Shown here: positions 7,218 through 12,980 of the stretch, piece after piece
Position numbering within the stretch: position 1 is the stretch's first letter
Layout: each line of letters begins with the position of its first letter
Assembly: GCA_049317725.1 (NCBI GenBank)
Contig: JBMOHS010000114.1
Location: 1 to 12,980, forward strand
Direction of reading: 5' to 3'
Length of the DNA stretch: 12,980 nt
From: CAIOZW01 sp049317725
Lineage (GTDB): Bacteria; Acidobacteriota; Blastocatellia; RBC074
Position numbers and translations under genes: made by a program
Notes under the pieces: generated by a model
What the model saw: the letters and a program-made list of their open reading frames with translations, nothing else
Database searches by the model: none
What the model was told of the DNA's origin: nothing

Positions 7218-7565
7218 AAGACACACTCCTACCCGAGGTAGCCATGCTTGTTGAACCGGATGGTACTTCTTTTATCAAGGGGAAAGGTGCCCCTCTATTG
7301 AGAGGACATACTGAGTATAGACATTTCTTGCGATTAGTCTATTGAATTTTTTTGAAAACACGTAATTTTTTCCATTTTTTAGGAAGAAGTTACATAGTTG
7401 GGCATCTCGCTGGGCAATTTCGCGACACAATCCACCCAGGATGCAGAGCGGAGCGAAGACAGGACAGGACTTTTGTGGTATCTTGCGCCCCAAATGATCA
7501 TGCGAAAAGTCAGATGGATAGCCAGAGAGGTGTTCCAAGAAAGCTAAGATGAGAAGGAGAGAGGT
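7218..7565. other. Divergent intergenic region between the zinc-ribbon gene and fabI
   Basis: This 348-bp gap contains a small cctct/agagg hairpin (7292-7305), a markedly AT-rich block at about 7341-7380 with three long T-runs, and a candidate extended -10 promoter for fabI (7456-7484). It lies between two divergently transcribed genes, so promoters in both directions are expected, but I could not find a good minus-strand one. A 113-codon minus-strand frame (7275-7616) runs into the start of fabI and looks spurious. Confidence 0.45.
7456..7484 (+). promoter_or_regulatory. Candidate extended -10 promoter for fabI
   Basis: TGGTATCTT (7476-7484) fits an extended -10 element (TGn + TATCTT, 5 of 6 to TATAAT). 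A weak -35, aagaca at 7456-7461, lies 17 bp upstream. The transcript would start near 7491, giving a leader of about 75 nt before ATG 7566. Confidence 0.35.
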
Positions 7566-8345
7566 ATGCTGCTCGAAGGAAAGACGGGATTGGTACTTGG
7601 CGTGGCGAACAAGCACAGCATCGCCTGGGCCATTGCTGAATCGGCGAAGAGGGAAGGGGCAAGGCTTTGCTTCACCTATCAGAACGAGCGCCTGCGGGAG
7701 AATGTGGAGAAGCTCGTCGAGGGAATGGGGGGAGCTCCCCTCTTCCCCTGTGAAGTTGGGAGTGATGAGGAGATCGAGTCACTGATGAAAGGGGTTGGAG
7801 AGGCGGTTGGATCGCTCGATTTCCTGGTTCACTCCGTCGCCTACGCGCCTCGGGAGGAGTTGTCGGGCGAGTTTCTGACGACCTCGCGCCAGGGATTTGC
7901 CACGGCGCTCGATATCAGCGCCTATTCGTTGGTGGCCGTGGCCCGGGCTGCTCTTCCATTGATGAAGGAAGGGGGCTCGATTCTGACGCTGACCTACCTC
8001 GGAGCAGATCGGGTCATTCCGCGGTACAACGTCATGGGGGTGGCCAAGGCGGCGCTCGAGGCGTCGGTACGCTATCTGGCCAACGATCTCGGTCCGCGAG
8101 GAATTCGGGTCAATGCGATCTCTGCCGGTCCCATTCGGACACTCGCGGCACGCGGCGTCTCGGGGATCAGCCGGATGGTCGACTTTCACCGCCAAGTGGC
8201 CCCCCTTCGCAAGGCGACTGAGCAGGCCGATGTTGGCGACGCCTCCGTCTTTCTCCTCAGCTCACTCAGTCGAGGAATTACGGGCGAGACGATCTTTGTC
8301 GATGATGGCTATCATATCCTCGGTTCTCTCGCACCAGTGGAATAG
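7566..8345 (+). CDS. fabI: Enoyl-[acyl-carrier-protein] reductase (NADH), FabI type
   Basis: FabI reduces trans-2-enoyl-ACP to acyl-ACP with NADH, the last step of each cycle of type II fatty-acid elongation in the cytoplasm. The 259-residue product has the usual FabI length. The start is fixed by AGAAGGAG at 7552-7559, 6 nt before ATG, and by the family opening MLLEGKTGLVLGVANKHSIA with its cofactor-binding glycine loop at ~9-20. The catalytic pattern Tyr-x6-Lys is present (Y154, K161 in YNVMGVAKAALE), as is the upstream tyrosine (Y144 in TLTYLGADRV) that distinguishes FabI from other short-chain dehydrogenases. The C-terminal GITGETIFVDDGYHILG is also typical. The gene is alone and converges on the recR-linked gene, with only 23 bp between the stops. 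A short imperfect stem, 8357-8380, may serve as a shared terminator. The family is the target of triclosan-like inhibitors. Confidence 0.97.
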   Translation: MLLEGKTGLVLGVANKHSIAWAIAESAKREGARLCFTYQNERLRENVEKLVEGMGGAPLFPCEVGSDEEIESLMKGVGEAVGSLDFLVHSVAYAPREELSGEFLTTSRQGFATALDISAYSLVAVARAALPLMKEGGSILTLTYLGADRVIPRYNVMGVAKAALEASVRYLANDLGPRGIRVNAISAGPIRTLAARGVSGISRMVDFHRQVAPLRKATEQADVGDASVFLLSSLSRGITGETIFVDDGYHILGSLAPVE

Positions 8346-8368
8346 GGCAGGGAGGCGGTCTCTTCTTT

Positions 8369-8854
8369 TCAGAAAGAGCCGAGCCGCTCGAGATATCCGA
8401 TGAGTGCCTGCTCAGTGAAGGGCACAGGGGGCTGGCTTCCGGGGACCAGTTCGAACCAGCGCGGGATCTTGGCGGTCGGCTCCCCCGTCGCCCGCAGGAG
8501 CAGTTCACAGAGCGGTCTGGGTTCGAGCATGAGGTTCTGGCTCAGCCCAATTCGGCCACGGGCCAGCCCCTGTCCCGGAACATGCCCATCCTGCGGGCGC
8601 CTCGGCCAGCCGACCTCGATCACCAAGGTCTGGCCCAGGTGGCGTACTCCGTACCGTTCCCCGATCATCATTGACTGCTCCACCTGGAATTCCCAGGGTT
8701 GGCGACCAATCTGCAGATTGGCTGTCGCCAGGGAGGAAGGGGGGGCGACCAATCGTTCGAGCACATTCCAGATCCAGGCACACCCCTCTTCCCGGAGCCG
8801 ATCGTTCGCGGCGCGGAGCGCCAAGTAGGCCTGCTGGTCTTGCGGGTCGATCAT
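8369..8854 (-). CDS. Unrecognised 161-aa protein, last gene of the dnaX-ybaB-recR cluster
   Basis: ATG 8854 follows the recR stop codon by 8 nt with no strong ribosome site of its own, so translation is probably coupled to recR. The protein starts MIDPQDQQAYLALRAANDRL and has no signal peptide, membrane helix or cysteine-pair motif. It looks like a soluble alpha/beta protein: an N-terminal amphipathic helix rich in Ala/Arg/Glu (residues ~6-35), a middle beta-rich part with WEFQVEQSMMIGERYGVRHL and TLVIEVGWPRRPQDG, and a C-terminal helix ending in GYLERLGSF. Codon use resembles the neighbouring genes, and the frame is intact across the whole gap between recR and fabI, which supports a real gene. 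I do not recognise the family. Its place suggests recombination/repair or a housekeeping role, but operon position alone is weak evidence. Confidence 0.72.
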   Translation of the reverse strand: MIDPQDQQAYLALRAANDRLREEGCAWIWNVLERLVAPPSSLATANLQIGRQPWEFQVEQSMMIGERYGVRHLGQTLVIEVGWPRRPQDGHVPGQGLARGRIGLSQNLMLEPRPLCELLLRATGEPTAKIPRWFELVPGSQPPVPFTEQALIGYLERLGSF

Positions 8855-8862
8855 GGGCCGTC

Positions 8863-9498
8863 TCAGATCTCGTGCCGGTTGGAGAGCGCTTTGAACATCG
8901 TCACCTCATCGGCATACTCCAGATCGCTGCCAACAGGCAGACCCGTGGCGATCCGGGTGACACGCAGCCCGAGAGGCTTGAGAAGGCGGGCGAGATAGTT
9001 GGCTGTCGCCTCTCCTTCGGTCGTCGGGTTGGTGGCGAGGATGATCTCACGGACGGGCTCTTCGGTCCGCTCCGCATCGGAGAGGGGCATCAGTCCAGGG
9101 CGGAGCCGCTCGATCAGATTGCGAATTCGCAATTCATCTGGTCCTAGTCCGCGCAGAGGCGAGAGCGCCCCGTGCAGAACGTGGTAGAGTCCTTTGTATT
9201 CCCGGGTTTTTTCGATCGCCACTAAGTTCCAGGGCTCTTCGACCACGCAGATGATGCCGCGGTCTCGATTCACCCCCGAACAGTAACGGCAAGGATCGAC
9301 CTCGGTGAGGTTGTTGCAGATCGAACAGAAACCGATCTTCTCCTTGACGTCCCGGATCGAAGTGATCAACCGCTCCGCGTCTTCGAGCTTTCCCTTGAGC
9401 AGATGAAAGGCGATGCGCTGAGCCGATTTGTGGCCCACGCCCGGAAGGCGCTTCAGTTCGTCGATCAACCGGCTGACCGGTTCAGCATAGTCGAGCAT
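8863..9498 (-). CDS. recR: Recombination mediator protein RecR
   Basis: RecR works with RecO (and RecF) to load RecA on SSB-coated single-stranded DNA during gap repair. The chosen start, ATG 9498, gives the standard opening MLDYAEPVSRLIDELKRLPG. A longer frame to 9552 would overlap ybaB and adds an atypical extension. The 211-residue protein has the helix-hairpin-helix (LPGVGHKSAQRIAFHLL, ~18-34), a four-cysteine zinc finger (C58, C61, C70, C73) and a Toprim domain (~80-175; ICVVEEP, then the ATNPTTEGEATANYLARLL segment). Length is normal. It starts 10 nt after the ybaB stop codon, with a poor ribosome site, so translational coupling is likely. The dnaX-ybaB-recR order is one of the most widely conserved bacterial gene clusters. 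Confidence 0.97.
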   Translation of the reverse strand: MLDYAEPVSRLIDELKRLPGVGHKSAQRIAFHLLKGKLEDAERLITSIRDVKEKIGFCSICNNLTEVDPCRYCSGVNRDRGIICVVEEPWNLVAIEKTREYKGLYHVLHGALSPLRGLGPDELRIRNLIERLRPGLMPLSDAERTEEPVREIILATNPTTEGEATANYLARLLKPLGLRVTRIATGLPVGSDLEYADEVTMFKALSNRHEI

Positions 9499-9508
9499 GG
9501 GAAGGCCG

Positions 9509-9820
9509 TCAGGAGAGTCCGGGCAGGTTAAGGCCGCCGAGGGCACTGCCAATCCGGCTCTGCATCCCTTGGTCGACCTTGCGGCCGCACTCGTTGAGTG
9601 CTGCGACCAGCAGGTCCTCCAACATCTCGATGTCAGCGGCCGCTTCCGGCTGAATCTTGACCTGCAGGACCTGCTTGCTCCCGTTCATCTCGATCTGGAC
9701 CATGCCGCCGCCCGCCGAGGCGCTCACCCGCAGGGCCTCCATCTCCCGCGCCATCTCCTCCTGCATCTTCTGTGCCTGCTGCATCATCTGCTGCAGATTG
9801 AGCCCACCGGGTAGTTTCAT
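9509..9820 (-). CDS. ybaB: YbaB/EbfC family nucleoid-associated protein
   Basis: This 103-residue protein belongs to the YbaB/EbfC family of small dimeric DNA-binding proteins. The N-terminal helix is Met/Gln-rich (LNLQQMMQQAQKMQEEM, residues ~7-23), followed by a three-strand sheet region (GGGMVQIEMNGSKQVLQVKI) and C-terminal helices beginning DIEMLEDLLVAALNE. The start ATG 9820 has AAAGGA 8 nt upstream. Members bind DNA as tweezer-like dimers and are nearly always encoded between dnaX and recR, as here. Suggested roles are nucleoid organisation and local gene regulation. The gene lies 145 nt after dnaX, a longer gap than usual for this pair, with its own candidate promoter. Confidence 0.95.
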   Translation of the reverse strand: MKLPGGLNLQQMMQQAQKMQEEMAREMEALRVSASAGGGMVQIEMNGSKQVLQVKIQPEAAADIEMLEDLLVAALNECGRKVDQGMQSRIGSALGGLNLPGLS

Positions 9821-9851
9821 CGTCTCCGTCCTTTCCCCAATCTCTCCAGCT

Positions 9852-9883
9852 CTTTCCAGTATTCAGAACGTCTTCTTCCCGGC
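9852..9883. repeat. Dispersed 32-nt imperfect repeat, copy 2 (ybaB leader)
   Basis: Matches 6790-6821 at 27 of 32 positions. On the minus strand this copy lies about 30 nt upstream of the ybaB start codon, inside the predicted leader. It partly overlaps a cccgg/ccggg hairpin (9878-9882 with 9889-9893, loop cgaaat). Confidence 0.5.
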
Positions 9884-9914
9884 GAAATCCGGGAGTCTTC
9901 AACGATACGCCGCC

Positions 9915-9946
9915 ATCATAGCACGGTCGAGGGGATCGGTCGTCAA
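9915..9946 (-). promoter_or_regulatory. Candidate internal promoter for ybaB-recR-downstream gene
   Basis: On the minus strand TGCTATGAT (9923-9915) is a good extended -10 element (TATGAT, 5 of 6). TTGACG (9946-9941) would be the -35, but the spacer is 20 bp, which is long; the extended -10 may make up for this. Transcription would begin near 9908 and produce a leader of about 88 nt that contains the repeat copy and the cccgg hairpin. Confidence 0.4.
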
Positions 9947-9965
9947 GCAGGCAGCAGAGATCGAC

Positions 9966-11870
9966 TCATTTCTCCTCCTTGACCCAGACGATTTCGCCGC
10001 GCATCTCTTCCAGAAATTGACGCACCGCCGGGATCCGTTGCGCCTTCTCGGTCAATTGCTCTTGTGATGTCTGCCCAGGGCTCGTTGCTGACGGTCCCGC
10101 TGACTGGATCCGCACTTCGATCCGAATGGGGTGACCCATGAGCGTCTCCCCAATCGTGCGGAAGAGCGTGCCGCTCTCCCGAATCCGCTTGGCGAAGGTG
10201 TCGTCGCGCGCGAAGGAGGCGATGAGAGTTCCATTCTGGAAGGTGAGCTGCGTTGCCTCCTCGAGCGCGGCAAGAATGAATCCCCGGTTGATTCGCTGCA
10301 GCTCCTCCAGAATGGCCTCGACCTCTTTTCCACCCTTCGGTGGCGGAGCGCTCGCCGGAGGCGGTGACTGCACCCGCAGACTCGACACGGGAGGCAGCGA
10401 AGCCGGCACATCGAATGGCGGGAAGTCGTCTTCCGGCTCGGTCGCGGTGATGTCGGGCAGGTCGGTTGGCGCCATTCGTGCCTCGGTTGCTTCCCTAGGG
10501 GGCGGCAGGGGTGGCGGGGGTGCTGAAGCAGGTCGCACCTCCCGCGGAGGGGGGCCCGGCTTAGGCAGATCGTTCTTCTCCGCCGACTTTGCCTCCGCGT
10601 CTGCGAATCTGGGTCCGGTACTGGCTGGTCTTCCCGTCCCCCCGCTCCGATCGACCGGTCGGTTGACCGTGGGGGTCCCACGCCCGCCTCCAGACGGAGG
10701 GGGCTCTCCCCCTCCCGGAAGGCCCAGTCGGGCGCTCAATGCCGTCACCTGTTCCAACAACTCATCGAGAGAACGCAGCCGTCGCAGTTGCGCTAATTTG
10801 ACCAGTCCCACCTCCAAGTGAAAACGGGGTTGTGTCGCGTCTTTGATCTCTCGTTCCAACTCCGTCAGGACGTGAAAGCTGCGGATCAGATCCGCTTCAG
10901 AGAAGAGCGGCACCAATGTCCGCAGCTCTTCTCGTTCCTCCCCGCTCCATCCCCCTGTCTCTGTCTCGTCGACTCCCACTTGCAGAAGGAGCAGGTCCCG
11001 GAAGCACGACATCAGCTCCCGGGTAAAGTGGCGCAGATCGTGGCCCCGTCCATCGATCTCCTCCACCAACCGCAACAGTGCTCCCGTCTCCTTCTCCGCG
11101 ATCGCACGCGTACAACGCAGCAGCGTGTCGAGGTGAATCAGCCCCAGAGCTCTGGCGACATCCTCGTCTCGAATTTCCAACCCACTGTACGCAATCACTT
11201 GATCGAAGGCCGACTGCGCGTCGCGCAAACTTCCTGCACCGGCGCGCGCAATCTCACGCAACGCTGATCCTCCGATCGTGATGCCCTCGCTGGTGGCAAT
11301 CTCGCGCAATCGAGCCTCGATCTTTCCGGTCGGGATTTGCCGAAATTCAAACTGTTGACAGCGGGAGAGGATCGTCTCGGGGACCTTGTGTAACTCGGTC
11401 GTCGCCAAAATAAAGATGACGTGTCGCGGTGGCTCCTCCAGCGTCTTCAACAGTGCATTGAAGGCACTCGTCGAGAGCATGTGTACCTCATCAATGACAA
11501 ACACTTTGTAGCGATCGCGTGCTGGCGCCATCGCAATGTTATTGATGATCACATCCCGAATGTTGTCGACTCCTGTATTTGAGGCCGCGTCAATTTCGAG
11601 AACATCCATTGAATGGCCCGACGCAATCTCCAGACACGAAGAGCACGTCAAACACGGCTCACTCGACTGACGCCGATGACAATTGAGCCCCTTCGCCAGC
11701 AGCCGCGCCGTCGTCGTCTTGCCTGTTCCCCGAACTCCCGAGAAGAGATATGCGTGATGCAATCGATTGCCTTCCAGTGCGTGACGCAATGTCTGCGTGA
11801 TCTGTTCTTGACCAATCAGATCCTGAAAGGTTTGCGGCCGATACTTTCGTGCAATAACTTGATAACTCAC
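9966..11870 (-). CDS. dnaX: DNA polymerase III subunit gamma/tau
   Basis: DnaX forms the motor of the clamp loader, which opens the beta clamp and loads it on primed DNA. The 634-residue protein begins at a GTG (11870-11868), giving (M)SYQVIARKYRPQTFQDLIGQ, the standard opening; GGGGAG at 11885-11880 serves as ribosome site. Visible are Walker A GVRGTGKTT (45-53), the zinc-module cysteines C64, C73, C76 and C79, Walker B VIDEVH (125-130) and the SRC arginine-finger motif (169-171). These are followed by the AAA+ lid and oligomerisation helices to ~380. Then comes a Pro/Gly-rich linker of about 130 residues, and a C-terminal domain (from ~515, EVEAILEELQRINRGF) that fits the tau-type polymerase contact region. 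I found no canonical slippery heptamer for a short gamma form. The gene heads the minus-strand cluster. Confidence 0.97.
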   Translation of the reverse strand: MSYQVIARKYRPQTFQDLIGQEQITQTLRHALEGNRLHHAYLFSGVRGTGKTTTARLLAKGLNCHRRQSSEPCLTCSSCLEIASGHSMDVLEIDAASNTGVDNIRDVIINNIAMAPARDRYKVFVIDEVHMLSTSAFNALLKTLEEPPRHVIFILATTELHKVPETILSRCQQFEFRQIPTGKIEARLREIATSEGITIGGSALREIARAGAGSLRDAQSAFDQVIAYSGLEIRDEDVARALGLIHLDTLLRCTRAIAEKETGALLRLVEEIDGRGHDLRHFTRELMSCFRDLLLLQVGVDETETGGWSGEEREELRTLVPLFSEADLIRSFHVLTELEREIKDATQPRFHLEVGLVKLAQLRRLRSLDELLEQVTALSARLGLPGGGEPPPSGGGRGTPTVNRPVDRSGGTGRPASTGPRFADAEAKSAEKNDLPKPGPPPREVRPASAPPPPLPPPREATEARMAPTDLPDITATEPEDDFPPFDVPASLPPVSSLRVQSPPPASAPPPKGGKEVEAILEELQRINRGFILAALEEATQLTFQNGTLIASFARDDTFAKRIRESGTLFRTIGETLMGHPIRIEVRIQSAGPSATSPGQTSQEQLTEKAQRIPAVRQFLEEMRGEIVWVKEEK

Positions 11871-11892
11871 TTGGTGTTACTCCCCGGGATTG

Positions 11893-11901
11893 ATTATGGC
11901 A
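11893..11901 (-). promoter_or_regulatory. Candidate extended -10 element for dnaX
   Basis: On the minus strand TGCCATAAT fits the extended -10 form TGn-TATAAT with one mismatch (CATAAT). No good -35 is seen at 16-18 bp. The start point would be near 11886, just at the GGGGAG ribosome site, so the leader would be very short. A promoter further upstream is also possible. Confidence 0.3.
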
Positions 11902-12033
11902 CGCTTTTCTGTTGCAATGTCGTTGTTCGACGTGACATTCTTTCTCGTCCGCGCATACAATGAAGAAGTGTTCGAGTGATGGATCATTTTACATTTTGCA
12001 TCATCCATTGATCTATTCAATCCTGTTTCGATC

Positions 12034-12048
12034 AGTGAGTCGCTCACT
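12034..12048. promoter_or_regulatory. 15-nt palindrome, possible operator
   Basis: AGTGAGTCGCTCACT has perfect 6-bp arms around a 3-nt centre. Its length and symmetry suit binding of a dimeric regulator or a small hairpin. It lies about 165 nt upstream of dnaX. No known regulator can be assigned. Confidence 0.3.
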
Positions 12049-12198
12049 CGGCCTTGCACTTCTTCAGGATGACGCAGTACCAGTCGCGCGATTTCGCGTC
12101 ACTCTTGATCTTTTTTAACAAGATTGATTGTTCGCCCAACTCATAAAAACAGGGATTGCCTGATCAAAACAATGCTGGAATCGAGAGGAGAAAAGAGC

Positions 12199-12561
12199 AT
12201 GACTGTTCGGGCCCAGTCACGTGAATCTTTCTCTTCCACGCCAAACAGGCTTTCCGGTCAACATGGTGCGATGATGAGGGATGGCGAATACCAAGACTGG
12301 GTACGATTGCTCTTGTCGCTTGCTTGTGGCTTCAATGGGCGCGTCCAACATTGTGCACCTGCCCTAATCCACGGATTGTTTTCGCGCTGGTACGATCCAG
12401 ACGTGATTAGTCATCAGACGTTTTTTGCCATCCCGCACCCAACGCTGATTGTTTCCCTATTTCCCAGTGCCGCGTGGGGATTCCTCTCGCACACTTTTTT
12501 CCAGATCAAAGGAGATTGTACATGTCAAAATGGACCACTCAAAATGCCAGTGAGGAATTGA
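12199..12561 (+). CDS. Doubtful hypothetical ORF (120 aa) overlapping the AT-hook gene start
   Basis: ATG 12199 is preceded by AGAGGAG (12184-12190) at an 8-nt spacing, a good ribosome site, and the frame stays open for 120 codons. The product (MTVRAQSRESFSSTPNRLSG...) is unlike any family I know. Its composition is uneven, with many His, Cys, Ser and Phe, and codon third positions look less GC-rich than in the surrounding genes. It overlaps the first 40 bases of the better supported AT-hook gene in another frame, and a hairpin with a T6 run (12401-12426) lies inside it. It may be a short real gene, a leader ORF, or chance. Confidence 0.25.
   Translation: MTVRAQSRESFSSTPNRLSGQHGAMMRDGEYQDWVRLLLSLACGFNGRVQHCAPALIHGLFSRWYDPDVISHQTFFAIPHPTLIVSLFPSAAWGFLSHTFFQIKGDCTCQNGPLKMPVRN
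12401..12426 (+). terminator. Weak intrinsic-terminator-like hairpin
   Basis: Bases 12401-12407 pair with 12413-12421 (acg with cgt and tgat with atca, a 2-nt bulge ga, loop tagtc). The stem merges directly into a T6 run (12421-12426). It lies about 100 nt before the AT-hook gene and could attenuate transcription into it. The stem is weak. Confidence 0.3.
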
Positions 12562-12926
12562 TCACGCTGGCCATTGCGGGAATCGATGCGCAGATTCAGG
12601 AGTTGCAACAGAAGAAGGAGTCGCTTCTTGCCCAGGTCGCCGCGCCCGCTGCCCCGCGGCTCAAACGGGGGAGGCCGGCGGCGACGCCGACTGGCGCGAA
12701 GCGGCGCGGGAGGAAGCCCGGAAAGAAGGCAGAGATAGCACCTGTCGTCAAAGCTGCCAAGGGCCGACCAAGGAAGGTGCGTGATGCAGTGGGCCTCCTT
12801 GATGTCCCCCCAACAAGAAAGAAGCGTGCCGCCAGCCCACTGAGCCGAAAAAGAACGAATGAGTCGGCGAAGACCCGCTCGGCCCGCGAAAAGATCGAGC
12901 AGGAGCCCGGGGAGAGTTCCAACTAA
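12522..12926 (+). CDS. Small basic AT-hook DNA-binding protein, histone-like
   Basis: AAAGGAG (12508-12514) stands 7 nt before ATG 12522, fixing the start; the upstream ATG 12474 lacks such a site. The 134-residue protein has two parts. Residues ~10-38 (EELITLAIAGIDAQIQELQQ and onward) form a likely amphipathic or coiled-coil helix suited to dimerisation. The rest is a disordered, Lys/Arg/Pro/Ala-rich tail with three AT-hook-like cores: KRGRP (48-52), RRGRKPGKK (61-69) and KGRPRK (80-85). Further basic clusters (RKKR, SRKR) follow. AT-hooks insert GRP into the minor groove of AT-rich DNA, so a nucleoid-associated or architectural role is likely, comparable in design to H1-like or H-NS-like tail proteins. 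No enzymatic domain is present. The stop codon TAA overlaps the first unit of a 14-bp tandem repeat. The family name is not certain. Confidence 0.82.
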   Translation: MSKWTTQNASEELITLAIAGIDAQIQELQQKKESLLAQVAAPAAPRLKRGRPAATPTGAKRRGRKPGKKAEIAPVVKAAKGRPRKVRDAVGLLDVPPTRKKRAASPLSRKRTNESAKTRSAREKIEQEPGESSN

Positions 12927-12980
12927 GGTTGCCAAGACAAGGTTGCCAAGACAAGGTTGCCAAGACAAGGTTGCCAAGAC
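12925..12980. repeat. 14-bp tandem repeat array (four perfect units, continues past the window)
   Basis: The unit aaggttgccaagac occurs at 12925-12938, 12939-12952, 12953-12966 and 12967-12980 with no mismatch and no spacer. The window ends exactly at a unit boundary, so more copies may follow. The first unit begins with the last two bases of the AT-hook gene's stop codon. Unit length is not a multiple of three, and there are no spacers, so neither a coding repeat nor a CRISPR array explains it. It resembles a bacterial VNTR/minisatellite. Confidence 0.95.

Larger units (their letters stand above)
11871..12198. other. Intergenic region upstream of dnaX
   Basis: This 328-bp region is visibly less GC-rich than the genes. 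It contains a candidate dnaX promoter (11893-11901), an imperfect inverted repeat atggatcat/atcatccat (11979-11987 with 12000-12008), the palindrome AGTGAGTCGCTCACT (12034-12048), and a cgcg/cgcg stem (12087-12098) followed 12 nt later by a T6 run (12111-12116). A 60-codon minus-strand frame (12059-11877) ends inside the dnaX ribosome site. I looked for the SRP RNA or tRNA-Ser sometimes found next to dnaX and did not see them. Confidence 0.45.

Noticed and set aside
6855..7241. 128-codon plus-strand ORF over the zinc-ribbon gene
   Set aside because: Random-looking Arg/Ser/Pro-rich translation without a ribosome site; the opposite strand carries the cysteine-pair ORF with a good site.
7275..7616. 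113-codon minus-strand ORF in the gap before fabI
   Set aside because: It overlaps the well-supported fabI start and ribosome site on the opposite strand, lacks a ribosome site and has no recognisable domain.
10638..10643. Programmed frameshift in dnaX at a G6 run (minus strand)
   Set aside because: The run is in frame as C GGG GGG, which is not a canonical slippery heptamer, and a -1 shift would lead into a long open frame instead of the early stop typical of a gamma subunit.
11871..12198. SRP RNA (ffs) or tRNA-Ser next to dnaX
   Set aside because: I looked on both strands for the conserved SRP apical-loop sequence and for a tRNA cloverleaf and saw neither.
12925..12980. CRISPR array
   Set aside because: The units are 14 bp, contiguous and without spacers, and no cas genes are near.

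Overview
The window is bacterial chromosomal DNA, fairly GC-rich by eye, with short intergenic gaps and ordinary Shine-Dalgarno starts. The best guess for the source is Acidobacteriota. The main reason is a very large Oar-type TonB-dependent receptor with an N-terminal carboxypeptidase-regulatory-like domain, next to a Tat-exported Gfo/Idh/MocA oxidoreductase and a secreted DUF6807 protein. This combination is common in that phylum. The phylum is inferred from gene content, not from a marker-gene tree.

Left part (1-6701, + strand). The first 126 bases are the 3' end of a class V aminotransferase / cysteine-desulfurase-like gene. A strong sigma70-like promoter (152-180) and a roughly 240-nt leader precede the TonB receptor (431-4036). 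A perfect 15-bp inverted repeat separates it from the Tat-type oxidoreductase (4144-5493), and a GC-rich spacer leads to the DUF6807 gene (5643-6701). All three products carry export signals, so they probably form an envelope-located uptake and processing unit, plausibly for a sugar or glycoside. The substrate cannot be read from the sequence.

Middle (6702-7565). This 864-bp stretch looks empty at first but holds a small minus-strand zinc-ribbon gene (7026-7217) with a good ribosome binding site. It also holds hairpins just past that gene's stop codon, one copy of a 32-nt dispersed repeat (6790-6821), an AT-rich block, and a candidate fabI promoter. fabI (7566-8345) encodes an enoyl-ACP reductase for fatty-acid synthesis.

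Right part (8369-11870, - strand). This is the classic replication/repair cluster dnaX - ybaB/ebfC - recR, followed after 8 nt by an unrecognised 161-aa gene. The dnaX-ybaB gap carries a candidate internal promoter and the second copy of the 32-nt repeat.

Right edge (11871-12980). A less GC-rich intergenic region contains a 15-nt palindrome, and a doubtful ORF with a good ribosome binding site follows it. Next comes a small, very basic protein with three AT-hook-like motifs (12522-12926). A 14-bp tandem repeat begins inside that gene's stop codon and fills the rest of the window (four perfect units, open at the edge).

No single system here is clearly new. The items most worth a second look are the AT-hook gene with its tandem array, the 32-nt dispersed repeat, the zinc-ribbon microprotein and the uncharacterised recR-linked gene.
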